A stretch of 64,000 nucleotides of DNA from Roseateles aquatilis (GCF_002205645.1 NZ_NIOF01000006.1:296823-360822), one strand, 5' to 3'. Counted from the first letter of the stretch, positions 15,568-24,518 are shown. Program-made: numbers and translations. The notes: generated by a model not told the origin, from the letters alone.

Positions 15568-15856
15568 ACAGGGAGTGTGGCTGCCCGGTCACGGGCTTTC
15601 CCGAGGGGCGTTCTTGATCGGAGTGCGGCGGTCCCCTTGATGCAGGTCGGCAGCGGTCGAGACTGCCCGCATGAAAACGCCTGTTTCTCCTGGATCGGAC
15701 GGCCTCCGGCGCGACGCGGAGGTGGCGGAGTCGCCTCGATGGGCGGCCCTGCCTGCGCACGCGCGTGGCTGCGAATCTGATGCCGAACTGATGCCGGATT
15801 GCCACCGCTGGACGGGTGTCACCGCAGCGGCGTCGATCGTTCGGGGGTAAGTGGCC

Positions 15857-16285
15857 ATGGGCTACCTCAATCCGTTGCTACGCCTCCCGGCCGCCCGCGC
15901 GTTGCTGGCGCTGGGCGCGAAGGAGCGCATGGCGCTGCGCACGCTGTTGCTGGAGTTGCGCAGCCAGGCCAACGACGAAGCAGAGCGGGCCTGGTCCCGA
16001 CGCAAGGGACCGATGGCCTGCTATTGGCGCGCCGTGGCGACCTATGCCAGGCATCTGGCGCATGTGCTCCGGCAGCCGGGGACCGTGCCTGGCGTCGACG
16101 CGGAGGTTCAGCGCCTGACCCGGGACCTAGCCGTCGCGCGCCGCCAGGTGGCGCTCCTGGTCGAGGCCGCATCCAGCGTGTTGCCATTGCAAGCGCGTCC
16201 GCAGGTGTCGACGCCCGAGGGCTGGGCACAACAGCTGCGGCTCGCCAGCGTCGAGTGCCCGTCTGCAGCCGAGGTGCCGGCGTGA
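15857..16285 (+). CDS. hypothetical protein, 142 aa, coupled to the Mom-like gene
   Basis: Begins MGYLNPLLRLPAARALLALG and is almost entirely helical and alanine/arginine-rich, with a conserved-looking middle (GPMACYWRAVATYARHLAHV) and a heptad-like stretch near residues 84-105. Its TGA overlaps the GTG of the next gene (16282-16285), so translation is coupled and the protein is likely a partner of the Mom-like enzyme. No domain was recognised. A GTG six bases earlier is an alternative start. Confidence 0.65.
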   Translation: MGYLNPLLRLPAARALLALGAKERMALRTLLLELRSQANDEAERAWSRRKGPMACYWRAVATYARHLAHVLRQPGTVPGVDAEVQRLTRDLAVARRQVALLVEAASSVLPLQARPQVSTPEGWAQQLRLASVECPSAAEVPA

Positions 16286-17082
16286 GCCGCTCGGGGCCGC
16301 CGGCGGATGCCCAGTTGCCGCTCTTCGGTGGCTGCCAGCGGTGGCGGGCTGGCCGCGACAGCTACCGCCCGGCCGGCGAGCCGTTCGTGGCCCAGCGCTA
16401 CGCGGTCGAGCCGATCGAGTTCAAGGCAGCTCGCCAGTTCGTCGAGCAGACCCACTACAGCGGCAGCATGCCCGCCGCGCGCCTGCAGGTGGGGCTGATG
16501 CACAAGGCGTCTGCCTTCCAGCGCGACAACTTGGCCGGCGTGCTGGTGTTCTCGGTCCCGGTGCAGGAACAGGCCGTGCCCGCCTGGCTTGAGCTGCCGC
16601 CGCGCCTGGGCATCGAGATCGGTCGGCTGGTGCTTCTCGATCAGGTTCCGGGCAACGGCGAGTCGTGGTTCCTGGGCCGCGCGTTCCGGCTCTTGCGCCA
16701 GCTCCTGCCCGAAGTGAGGGGCGTGCTGTCCTACTGCGACCCGGTGGAACGCCGCAATGCGGTCGGCGCCATCGTCAAGCGGGGCCACATCGGCACCGTG
16801 TACCGCGCCTTCAACGGGCGCTACATGGGCCGCTCGGCGTCGCGCACCATCGTGCTCGGGCCCGGCGGCCAGTGCGTCAACGAGCGGACGTTGTCCAAGA
16901 TCCGGCGCGATGAACAGGGTTGCGGCTACGCCATGCGGCAACTGAAGGCGCTCGGTGCGCCTGCGCGGCGCGCAGGTGAGGAGGGCAGGGCCTACGTCGC
17001 CCGCGCCCTCAACGAGGGCGGGTTCCGCAAGGTCCGCCACCCCGGCAACCTGACCTTCACCTGGCGGCTGGATGGCCGATGA
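16282..17082 (+). CDS. Mom-like DNA modification protein, 266 aa
   Basis: Resembles phage Mu Mom, a GNAT-fold enzyme that converts adenine in DNA to a carbamoylmethylated form and so blocks restriction. The matching blocks are EIGRLVLLDQVPGNGESWFL (Mu: ELTRLFIHDSTPKNAESF) and HIGTVYRAFNGRYMGRSASR (Mu: HIGTVYQATNFLYTG); between them lies VLSYCDPVERR. At the start is FKAARQFVEQTHYSG, like the substrate-side start of Mom. The GTG start overlaps the previous stop. On a conjugative element it could protect DNA entering a new host. The match is from memory of Mom, and an untyped GNAT enzyme is the main alternative. Confidence 0.75.
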   Translation: MSRSGPPADAQLPLFGGCQRWRAGRDSYRPAGEPFVAQRYAVEPIEFKAARQFVEQTHYSGSMPAARLQVGLMHKASAFQRDNLAGVLVFSVPVQEQAVPAWLELPPRLGIEIGRLVLLDQVPGNGESWFLGRAFRLLRQLLPEVRGVLSYCDPVERRNAVGAIVKRGHIGTVYRAFNGRYMGRSASRTIVLGPGGQCVNERTLSKIRRDEQGCGYAMRQLKALGAPARRAGEEGRAYVARALNEGGFRKVRHPGNLTFTWRLDGR

Positions 17083-17157
17083 CGTCCGATCCGAGCCGGC
17101 ATGATGGCACCTGAAGATCGCCGCCGCTCGTTGCCACCCACTCGACTCTCCAAGCCC

Positions 17158-17451
17158 ATGACACCTCGCGCCGCCAAGGTGCTGATGACCTTTCTCGCTG
17201 ACCAGGGCTACAGGGAACTGCGCCTGGTCGGCCGCACCGTCTGCGGGCTGCGCGGCTTCAACTTCACGATGGGCCTCGTGGTGGGCCTGAGTTTCGAAGG
17301 CTACGAGCGAAGGTACTGCTACGAGCACGAGACCGACGCTGCTTCGGCTCTGTCGACTTGGGACGGCGTTGACCACCCGAGCGGCCCCTGGATCAAGTGC
17401 AAGGGTGCCGGGATCGACTTGCTCAATCCCGCATTCGCCACGCAGGACTGA
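17158..17451 (+). CDS. hypothetical protein, 97 aa, between modification genes
   Basis: The protein-like part starts MTPRAAKVLMTFLADQGYRE; a longer reading from ATG at 17101 adds a basic stretch of doubtful reality. Neither start has a strong ribosome site. The core LRGFNFTMGLVVGLSFEGYE and RRYCYEHETDAASALSTWDG looks compact and conserved, with a C-terminal KCKGAGIDLLNP. No family was recognised. It lies between the Mom-like gene and the PP-loop pseudogene on the same strand, so it is probably part of the same modification unit. Confidence 0.6.
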   Translation: MTPRAAKVLMTFLADQGYRELRLVGRTVCGLRGFNFTMGLVVGLSFEGYERRYCYEHETDAASALSTWDGVDHPSGPWIKCKGAGIDLLNPAFATQD

Positions 17452-17548
17452 CGACGCACTACATCGACCACGAGGGCGCGGCCGCCGCCTGCTCCGCGGC
17501 CCTTGATTTCGAGGATGCCTCCGTACCCTGACTGGTATGAGGTTCCCG

Positions 17549-18569
17549 ATGCAACAGATCGAACTGCCTTGGGTCGCGCCCGCCACGGTGCCCCTGGTGC
17601 CCACCGTCGGCGGCATGGCCGAGCGCTTCGACGTGGCTCTCGATTCGCAGGTCGACGTGGCCTTGTCGGGGCAAGCGCCCGTGTTCGCCGGGGTCAGCGG
17701 CGGCAAGGACAGCCAGGCCCTAGCGTATCGCCTGCAGGCGCATCTCGACGCCAACGGACACATCGGCCCTCGGGCCCTCATCCACAGCGACCTCGGCCGG
17801 ATCGAATGGCGTGATTCGATCACCGTATGCGAGCGACTCGCGCAGCGACTGGGCTGGGAGCTGATCGTCGTGCGACGGGCCGCCGGCGACATGATGGATC
17901 GCTGGCTGTCCCGTTGGGATGCCAATGTCGAACGCTATGCGGCGCTGTCCTGCGTTCGGCTGATCATGCCGTGGAGTTCGGCGGCGCAACGCTTCTGCAC
18001 GAGTTGAAGTCGGCCGTCATCGCGCGCGCGATCCGCGCAAGGCATCCGACCGGCATGGTGATCTCGGCCGTTGGCATCCGGCGTGAGGAAAGCACAGCGC
18101 GCGCAAAGGCCCGGCCGCGAAGCGGGACGAACGACTGATGCGTGCGCGCGGCATCGGGCTGACCTGGAACCCGTTGATCCACTGGACGCGCGCCGACGTG
18201 CTCGACTATGTGCGTTCGCGCGGAGACGTCCTGCACGCCGCTTACCGCATCTTCGGCAGCAGTCGCGTGTCCTGCGCCTTCTGCGTGCTGTCCTCGCAGG
18301 CCGACCTGCAGGCGGCGGCAAGCTGCGCGGACAACGCCGCGATCTACCGCGAGCTCGTGGAGCTGGAGATCCGATCGACGTTCCCATTCCAGAGCAACCG
18401 CTGGCTCGGAGATGTTGCATCCGACCTGCTCGATGGCCCGACCCGATCCGCGGCGAGGGCACCCGTCCTTGGCTCGATAATGAGTAGGCTGCCCGGCGTC
18501 TGCGTTGCGTCAGCGCATGGTTTCTATGGCGATGCGCCTGGCTCGACGTGGCGGCCCTCGAACAGCTAG
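17549..18569 (+). pseudogene. PAPS-reductase-like PP-loop protein, broken by frameshifts
   Basis: The first frame (to the TGA at 18005-18007) carries VFAGVSGGKDSQALA, the PP-loop of the ATP-pyrophosphatase/PAPS reductase superfamily (also DndC). Homology continues in another frame with SAVIARAIRARHPTGMVISA and GIRREESTARAKA to about 18112, then in a third with RGIGLTWNPLIHWTRADVLD and SSRVSCAFCVLSS, the cysteine pair expected of the family. Adding back single lost bases near 18001 and 18112 would rejoin the parts; the last 100 bases are degenerate too. The gene was probably intact in the ancestor and worked with its Mom-like neighbours. Sequencing error is the alternative. Confidence 0.8.
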
Positions 18570-18714
18570 ACGATGCGCAGGCGCGCTCGGGGCGTCTGTT
18601 TCCCGCGCTCCTGGCGAGCGAAGCAGGTCACCAGGCGCCGCACCTCATGCGCGGCTGCCGCCATCTGCTCGCGTTGTTTCCCGAGTGCTTCGACTTGAAA
18701 GACCAGTTCTCGAC

Positions 18715-19059
18715 ATGAGCGTCCTTCCTCCCTGTCCCAAGTGCCAGTCCGGCTACGCGTACAACGATGGCTCCCAACTGACCTGTCCCGAGTGCGGGCA
18801 CGAATGGTCGGCCCAGGCAGCGGAGCCCGCAGGCGCGGAGGAAGAGAGGGTTGTTCGCGACGCGGTGGGCAATGTCTTGCAGGACGGCGACACGGTGACA
18901 GTGATCAAGGACCTGAAGATCAAGGGCTCCTCCCTCGTGGTGAAAGTCGGAACCAAGGTCAAGAACATCCGCCTGGCCGACGGTGACCACGACATCGACT
19001 GCAAGATCGACGGCATCGGCGCGATGGGCTTGAAGTCGGAGTTCGTGAAGAAGGCGTGA
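18715..19059 (+). CDS. yjdM: YjdM (PhnA) zinc-ribbon protein, 114 aa
   Basis: Nearly colinear with E. coli YjdM (111 aa), formerly called PhnA. The N-terminal zinc ribbon has [17 protein letters not shown] and TCPECGHEW (two CxxC pairs), and the C-terminal SH3-like part has [37 protein letters not shown] and ends KSEFVKKA, as in E. coli. The role in phosphonate metabolism is historical and unproven. It seems intact despite lying between two broken genes. No clear ribosome site. Confidence 0.9.
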   Translation: MSVLPPCPKCQSGYAYNDGSQLTCPECGHEWSAQAAEPAGAEEERVVRDAVGNVLQDGDTVTVIKDLKIKGSSLVVKVGTKVKNIRLADGDHDIDCKIDGIGAMGLKSEFVKKA

Positions 19060-19105
19060 CCCGGCCCCTCATCCCAGATCTCGACCGCTCAACGCCAGCA
19101 GCACC

Positions 19106-19849
19106 ATGTCCGACCACATCAAACCTTTCGTCTACGAGACCCCGACCACCAAGGCACTGCATTTCTCGATCGCAGAGATCCAGAGCCGCATGCAATTGCA
19201 GCAACCGGATGCGTTGGACCTCTAATACACGCGCACGATGATGGCCGTGCTGCTGTTCAACAGCCGTCCCAAGACCCTGGCGATGATTGGCCTCGGCGGC
19301 GGCTCCCTCGCGAAGTTTTGCTATCGGTACCTCTCCGACACCCGCATCAAGGTCGTGGAGATCAATCCGCATGTGATTTCGCTGCGTGACGAGTTTCGCG
19401 TGCCGCCCGACGATGGGCGCTTCAAGATCCGGCACGGCGACGGCGCGGATTTCGTTCGCCTTCCGCCGTACCCGGTGGACGTGTTGATGGTGGATGGCTT
19501 CGACAGCGGCGGGCAGCCGGCCGCCCTGTGCTCACAGCGCTTCTACGACGACTGTCTTGACGCGCTGCAGGCCAACGGCCTGATGGTCGTCAACCTCCAT
19601 GCCGGCCATCCTGACTACGCCACGTTCCTCGCGCGCATCCGACGCAGCTTCGGCGAGGATGTCCTTGTTGTTGGCGACCACGATTGCAGCAACACGATCG
19701 TGTTCGCCTGCAAGGGACCGCTCCTGCGTCACTTCAAGCATGCGTCGTTGCGCGCACCCGCGCGCTTCGATGCGCGGGCCTGGGCCGATTTGATGCCGAC
19801 GTTCGAAAGAGTCGCCACGGCGTGGAAGCAGCATGTAGAGGCCCGTTGA
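19106..19849 (+). pseudogene. spermidine-synthase-like methyltransferase fold, internal TAA stop
   Basis: The frame begins MSDHIKPFVYETPTTKALHF, reaches TAA at 19223-19225, and continues in the same frame as YTRTMMAVLLFNSRPKTLAM, IGLGGGSLAKFCYRYL, VVEINPHVISLRDEFRVP, and DVLMVDGFDSGGQPAAL to 19849. These are the hallmarks of the spermidine/spermine synthase superfamily (glycine-rich SAM-type loop, acidic strand, D-G-F-D). Homologues usually have Glu-Tyr-Thr where the stop falls, so a GAA/GAG to TAA change is likely. A shorter product could start at the ATGs at 19238-19241 but would lack the N-terminal beta-strands. Confidence 0.75.
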
Positions 19850-19951
19850 ACGCCCGCCGGACGCTTGTCGCGGCGCGTTGGTTCACCCTCGTGCGCAACC
19901 ATTGCATGGCACGGGGCCGGAGGCGTGCTCTGCCACACCGCCCGACCCTCG

Positions 19952-21214
19952 TCAGGCGCCATCGCCGCTGGGCGGGGAATAGCGGCGCACGACGCGTCCC
20001 AGCGTTGTGGCCTGGACCAGCAAGCTGAACACCACGATCAGGTAGGTCACGCCGACGACCATGTCACGGCCCTGGAATTCGGGGAGGGTCAACGCCAGGG
20101 CGATCGAGATGCCGCCGCGCAGGCCGCCCCAGGTCATGATTTTGACCGCGTGCGGGCTGACGCGCCGGAAGCGGCGCAGGGCAGCCATCGGGATCGCCAC
20201 GCTCACGGCCCGCGCGATCAGCACCACCGCAAAGGCCGCGACGCCGATCCAGATGTCGGAGAACTTGAACGACAGCGCGATGACCTCGACGCCGATGAGC
20301 CCGAACAGGACGAGGTTGAGCAGCTCGTCCAGCACACCCCAGAAACCAAACAGGTGTTCGCGGGTCCTGGCGGACATGTGGCGGGTGGCGCCGTGGTTGC
20401 CTACCACCAGCCCAATGGTGACTATCGCCAGCGGGGCGGACACATGCAGGGACTCGGCCAGGCTGTAGCCGCCGGTGGCCAACGCCAGTGTGATGAGAAT
20501 CTCCACGGGGCTGCTGTCGATGCCGCTCAGCAACCAAGAGGCGGCGCGTCCTACCAGAACTCCGAAGACCAGGGCGCCCGCGACCTCGCGCAGCAGCAGC
20601 GTGGTGATGCTGGTTATGGAGAATTCTGATGCGCCGGTGGCCAGGCCGACCAGGGTCAGGAAGGCCACCATGGCCGTGCCATCGTTGAGGAGCGCCTCGC
20701 TGGAGATTTTGGCCTCAAGCGACGGCGGCGCGCCGACGCGCTTGAGCACCGCCAGCACGGCGATCGGATCGGTGGGCGAGATCAGCGCGCCGAACACCAG
20801 ACACCACGGCAATGGCACCGGGTGGCCCAACGCCAGCGTGACGGTGTACATGCCTGCGCCGACGATTGCGGTGGAGATCAGCACGCCCAGCGTGGCCAGC
20901 GAGACAACGGCGACTTTGTGCTCGCGCAGGCGCGAGAAGTCGATGTGCAGCGCGCTGGCGAACAACAGGAAGCTCAGCAGGCCGTGAAACACGACCTCAC
21001 TGAAGTTGATATGCGTGATCAGCTGGCGCGCATAGGCGCCCATCTCGGGATGAGCCATGCCCACCAGAGAGACCACGAGGCAGATGATCAGCCCGGTCAG
21101 GGTGATGCCCAGCGTGTCGGGGAGGTTGAGCTTCTTGAGGTACTTGAGATTGATGACGCCGAACACGGCCACGATGGCGAGCAGGACGCCTGTTCCTTGG
21201 AAGACGGTAGGCAT
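19952..21214 (-). CDS. cation:proton antiporter (CPA1/NhaP-like), 420 aa
   Basis: A 12- to 13-helix inner-membrane exchanger of Na+ or K+ for protons. The signature GALISPTDPIAVLAVLKRVG (residues about 142-161) and the ion-binding SEALLNDGTAMVAF are present, along with the conserved arginine region HAVKIMTWGGLRGGISIALA near residue 370. No C-terminal cytoplasmic domain is seen; the protein ends shortly after the last helix. It is isolated, convergent with the spermidine-synthase-like gene, and divergent from the DpdA-like gene. Probably a cargo gene for pH or salt homeostasis. Confidence 0.85.
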   Translation of the reverse strand: MPTVFQGTGVLLAIVAVFGVINLKYLKKLNLPDTLGITLTGLIICLVVSLVGMAHPEMGAYARQLITHINFSEVVFHGLLSFLLFASALHIDFSRLREHKVAVVSLATLGVLISTAIVGAGMYTVTLALGHPVPLPWCLVFGALISPTDPIAVLAVLKRVGAPPSLEAKISSEALLNDGTAMVAFLTLVGLATGASEFSITSITTLLLREVAGALVFGVLVGRAASWLLSGIDSSPVEILITLALATGGYSLAESLHVSAPLAIVTIGLVVGNHGATRHMSARTREHLFGFWGVLDELLNLVLFGLIGVEVIALSFKFSDIWIGVAAFAVVLIARAVSVAIPMAALRRFRRVSPHAVKIMTWGGLRGGISIALALTLPEFQGRDMVVGVTYLIVVFSLLVQATTLGRVVRRYSPPSGDGA

Positions 21215-21417
21215 CTGGGCATCCTAAGCGAGGCCCATTCGGTGACCGTGTCGCCCGTGGCTCGACTGCTCGCACCTCGCACGCGAGCCGCCTGAAAGCC
21301 GGTTCCAACCTTTGGGCGGGCAGCTTAGGGCCCCGCCGCCACGGCGACGGCGCGCGGTGCACTCTCTTGATGCTGCCCAAACCGTTCGTAGCCTGGCTTC
21401 AGCAAAGGAAAGCATCC

Positions 21418-22395
21418 ATGCTGAAGCAGCGCAAACCCGGTATGCCGCTGGGCCTGATCAACGCCCCTTTCGAGCCCACCGATCGCTTCGTCATGCGGGT
21501 GGGCATTCCTCATCGAGGGGGCAGCCTTGCCTTTCATGCCTTCAACGAGGAGTACCCCGCGATGGTCAGTGCGAGCGCCTTCTGGTCCGCCAGGTCCGGG
21601 GCGTTCTGCATCCCCCGCGCAACAAACCTATACGAGGTGGATTTCGCGCTGGACAGCGCCGGGTTCACGGCGATGCGGCTGTGGAAGTCCAAGGGAAAGC
21701 AGCCCGGGATGGCCGGCGTGTTCCCGTGGACCTACGCGCAGTACGTGGAGCTCGCGTGCTCGGTAGGCGCGAGCTGGTGGGCGCAGCCGGACCTTTGCTG
21801 CGAGCCCGAGATCGCGGGCAGCGAAGACGAAGTCGACTACCGCATCCGCGCAACGGCCACGCTGCTCGAAGGCGTGCTTCGGATCGTCTACGCGTGGCAG
21901 AACGAACTCGCGAAGACCAGCACTCCAGGCGTCGTCGCCAACCTCGCGCCTCCGCCGGTGCCGGTGATCCAAGGGTGGACGGCCGACCACTACCTGCGCA
22001 GCCTCGACCTGTTGCTGCAGGTCTGGCATCGCTGGAAGCCGTGGCTCGCGGCCCCCGCATTGATCGGTGTGGGCTCGGTGTGCCGGCGCCACCTGCACCA
22101 TCCCAATCACGGGCTGCTCGCCGTGCTGGGCCGGCTCGAAGGCGCACTGCCCTCCGGCTCTCGACTGCACCTCTTCGGCGTCAAGGGCGCCAGCCTCGAG
22201 CATCTGAAGATGCGCGAGTGGATCGCCTCGGCGGACTCGATGGCCTACGACGACGGTGCCCGGCGCCAGGCTTGGGCTCAGGGGCACTCCAACACGGTGG
22301 ACCACCGCAGCCGCGCAATGAGCCGCTGGGTGCGTTCCGCGTCCGACCGACTCCTGCCTGCAAAGGGTGACCAGTTCCTGCTGCGCTTCGCCTGA
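21418..22395 (+). CDS. DpdA-like TGT-fold (deazaguanine/queuine transferase-like) protein, 325 aa
   Basis: Matches the tRNA-guanine transglycosylase-like family found near 7-deazaguanine DNA modification genes (DpdA) and in genomic islands. The key blocks are VDFALDSAGF, WWAQPDLCCEPE (the PDxxCEP-type acidic motif), PVIQGWTADHYLRSLDLLL, LIGVGSVCRRHL, RLHLFGVKG and SADSMAYDD. The ATG at 21418 is favoured by AAAGGAAAG upstream; an earlier ATG at 21370 has no ribosome site. DpdA replaces guanine in DNA with a deazapurine such as preQ0 and usually has partner genes (DpdB/C), which are not here. It may act on DNA with the Mom-like set, or on RNA. Confidence 0.75.
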   Translation: MLKQRKPGMPLGLINAPFEPTDRFVMRVGIPHRGGSLAFHAFNEEYPAMVSASAFWSARSGAFCIPRATNLYEVDFALDSAGFTAMRLWKSKGKQPGMAGVFPWTYAQYVELACSVGASWWAQPDLCCEPEIAGSEDEVDYRIRATATLLEGVLRIVYAWQNELAKTSTPGVVANLAPPPVPVIQGWTADHYLRSLDLLLQVWHRWKPWLAAPALIGVGSVCRRHLHHPNHGLLAVLGRLEGALPSGSRLHLFGVKGASLEHLKMREWIASADSMAYDDGARRQAWAQGHSNTVDHRSRAMSRWVRSASDRLLPAKGDQFLLRFA

Positions 22396-22596
22396 CGGGG
22401 CGCCCAGGGCGCTTGTGAGATGCGCGCTCCCCCACCGATGCGCGACGCGATGCGACGTTTCTCACGCGGGCTTGCGAGTTGCGCGGTGCATCCAGGTCCC
22501 GCGCGTCGGGGCCGTCGACACTGCGTTGGGCCTCGGCCCCGCCGGCACAACCTTCCCCAGCTCGGGCTCCGTTCTCTCCACTCAACTCAGGTGCCA

Positions 22597-23160
22597 ATGT
22601 CAGAGGATCTCAACCGCGCATACCGTTCGAAGGCAGTGGCACTCTCAGTGGTATTCGGCGTGTGCCTGCTCTGCTGGGCAACCCGGTTTGCCCGCGACCC
22701 CGATCTGCACTTCCCGGTCTTCATCGAGTACTTGGCAGAGCAGGAATGGTCCGTCTGGCTGGAGCATTTCGCTGCGGCGCTGGGCGTGCCTTCCCTTGCG
22801 GCTGCTGCCGGTTTCCATGCGGCGAGCCGACCTCCAAAGCGGCGCCGTGCGAATCAGCCGCTGGCTGACTGGCTCGTCATATTCTTCTGCGCGTCTGTCG
22901 GAATGCTCGGTTACTGCATCGGCGAGTTCGGACACGAGGCCATGCAACTGACGCTGGGGAAGAAGTCCAACTACGGGCAATACCTGGCCGATCACTGCAT
23001 TCCCGCTTCGACGATCCAGCAGTTCGGTGCGTGCTCCAAGACCTATTTCGGCGTTCTCGAATCCCAGCTGATGGCCGACGCGTGCGGCCTGCTCGCGTTC
23101 CTCGTCCTCTTCCTGATCCTCGCGTATCAGGCCGGTCGGGCACGGATCAACATCTTCTGA
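22597..23160 (+). CDS. hypothetical membrane protein, 187 aa
   Basis: Predicted helices near residues 11-28 (AVALSVVFGVCLLCWATR), 50-72, 86-104 (WLVIFFCASVGMLGYCIGEF) and 162-180 (CGLLAFLVLFLILAYQAG) make it a four-pass inner-membrane protein with a small soluble loop holding HCIPASTIQQFGACSKTYFG. The start at 22597 gives the first charged residues before the first helix; an upstream frame extension is arginine-rich and rejected. No family was recognised. Confidence 0.7.
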   Translation: MSEDLNRAYRSKAVALSVVFGVCLLCWATRFARDPDLHFPVFIEYLAEQEWSVWLEHFAAALGVPSLAAAAGFHAASRPPKRRRANQPLADWLVIFFCASVGMLGYCIGEFGHEAMQLTLGKKSNYGQYLADHCIPASTIQQFGACSKTYFGVLESQLMADACGLLAFLVLFLILAYQAGRARINIF

Positions 23161-23271
23161 TCTTGAGCCTCGATGGGGCCTTTGCGGTGCGCGTGGCGCG
23201 GTCGCCGGCTAAGTCGCTGCTGATCGATGGTGGCGCGGCTTGCCGCGCTGCAGGACAACTGATCCGGTGCT

Positions 23272-23475
23272 TCAGGTGGTCAGTGGTCCAACGTAGAGCG
23301 CGGCGCACAGGCGCGCTGCGATTTCCGGCTGCTCCTCGCTGGCGGCCGTGCGAGCGACGAAGTTGGCCCAGGCCACGGCTTCCCAGGACGGCATCATCTG
23401 CACGTGGTCCAGCAGCTCAAGCGCGAAGTACAGCCGCCACTGCGCGCTGGACATCAGTCGACACTTGAGGAACAT
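23272..23475 (-). CDS. small hypothetical protein, 67 aa
   Basis: A helical protein (AQWRLYFALELLDHVQMMPS, WANFVARTAASEEQPEIAAR) that ends at 23272. The start could be 23475 (MFLKCRLM) or 23454 (MSSAQWRL); neither has a clear ribosome site. A longer frame to 23688 is arginine- and proline-rich and rejected. No known domain. Confidence 0.5.
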   Translation of the reverse strand: MFLKCRLMSSAQWRLYFALELLDHVQMMPSWEAVAWANFVARTAASEEQPEIAARLCAALYVGPLTT

Positions 23476-23651
23476 GGACTTCACCGGGCGAGGGAGGCGA
23501 GGCGGCCTGTCCCTCGGCACGAGGGCTTCGTCCGAGTCAGACCCGATCACATGATAGGGTGGCCAAGTCTCAGACAGAGCCGGCGAGCTTGCACGAGTCG
23601 GTCGTTCCCGCCAACTCTGCCGCGCCTGTGTGAGCTTGGCTCTCGACGCTC

Positions 23652-24422
23652 TCAAGCACGGGAACCGAACCGGCGTTGTTGCCACCAATGGTTGACGTCG
23701 TCCCAGGCCGGCAGGAAGGCCACGATGGCCAGCAGGACGGCCAGCGGCACCGTCGCCACATAGCCCACGCGGTTGAAGCCCCAGGCGCCGGCCAGACCGC
23801 CGCAGAAGAATCCCAGCAGCAGGGTGGCCAACAGCGCGAGCCGGCCGCGGTCAGCGACCACCCTGAGCGACGGCTCTCCGCCGGTGCGATTCCAGTAGGC
23901 GAGCTTGCCGAGCTCGATGCCGATGTCGGTCACGATGCCCGTGACGTGGGTCGTGCGGATCTCGGCCTGGGACAGCTTCGTGATCAGCGCGTTCTGCAGG
24001 CCCATCGTGAAGCACAGCAGCATCACCGTGATCGGGACGTAGTAGGCGTGCAGCTCGGCCAGGCGGCTGCCCAGCAGGCCGAACACCAGCAGCAGGGCGG
24101 CCTCCAGCAGCAGTGGACCGGCGTACTCGCTGTGCAGCTGGCGACGTCGGCCGAAGTTCACCAGCATGGCTGAGCAGGCCGCGCCGGCGACGAAGGCGAG
24201 CAGGGCGCCGGCACCGGCGGCCACGATGTCCCAGGCGCCCAACACCAGGTGATCGGCCATCGATGACACCATGCCCGTCATGTGGGAGGTGTACTGGTGC
24301 ACAGCCAGGAAGGCGCCGGCATTGGTAGCGCCGGCCACGAACGTCAGCACCACGCCGATGTGGCGGTTCGCCTGGCCAGAGCGGTGGCGGCCGGTGAGTC
24401 GGCGGGCATAGTGCAGCGGCAT
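23652..24422 (-). CDS. YoaK family (DUF1275) membrane protein, 256 aa
   Basis: The start MPLHYARRLTGRHR at 24422 replaces longer frames that run antisense through the toxin-antitoxin genes. The family signature near the N-terminus is AGATNAGAFLAVHQYTSHMT GMVS, followed by six or seven membrane helices and the conserved MGLQNALITKLSQAEIRTTH VTG block. DUF1275 proteins are small inner-membrane proteins of uncertain transport function. It is divergent from the Xre-RES pair across a 96-base promoter region. Confidence 0.85.
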   Translation of the reverse strand: MPLHYARRLTGRHRSGQANRHIGVVLTFVAGATNAGAFLAVHQYTSHMTGMVSSMADHLVLGAWDIVAAGAGALLAFVAGAACSAMLVNFGRRRQLHSEYAGPLLLEAALLLVFGLLGSRLAELHAYYVPITVMLLCFTMGLQNALITKLSQAEIRTTHVTGIVTDIGIELGKLAYWNRTGGEPSLRVVADRGRLALLATLLLGFFCGGLAGAWGFNRVGYVATVPLAVLLAIVAFLPAWDDVNHWWQQRRFGSRA

Positions 24423-24467
24423 GGGAAACGGTCCCGGCGCGGAGCCGGCGGGTGACAAGATGGATGA

Positions 24468-24500
24468 TCTAGAATATAGTAGATTCAGATATTCTTCATA
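24468..24500 (+). promoter_or_regulatory. AT-rich promoter/operator of the RES toxin-antitoxin pair
   Basis: Between the divergent YoaK-family and antitoxin genes lies an AT-rich island with a TCTAGA palindrome (24468-24473), and an inverted repeat GAATAT (24472-24477) and ATATTC (24489-24494) spaced by 11 bases. Toxin-antitoxin operons are often autoregulated by the antitoxin at such palindromes. A CCGGAGG ribosome site follows 12 bases before the ATG at 24519. Confidence 0.55.
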
Positions 24501-24518
24501 ATCTTCCGGAGGCCGAGC

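Larger units (their letters stand above)
15339..15856. other. 518-bp intergenic region holding small RNA copy 2
   Basis: Apart from the minus-strand small RNA (15425-15535) and its promoter region, I see no gene here. Open frames on either strand are arginine-rich and lack ribosome sites. The right end should contain the promoter for the 15857 gene. Confidence 0.5.

Noticed and set aside
15068..15805. 245-codon minus-strand frame through the small RNA copy 2
   Set aside because: The terminator of the small RNA lies inside it, no ribosome site is present, and the composition is arginine/serine-rich.
16108..17925. 605-codon frame antisense to the Mom-like and PP-loop genes
   Set aside because: Composition is alanine-, arginine-, glycine-rich without motifs, while the plus strand has clear family matches.
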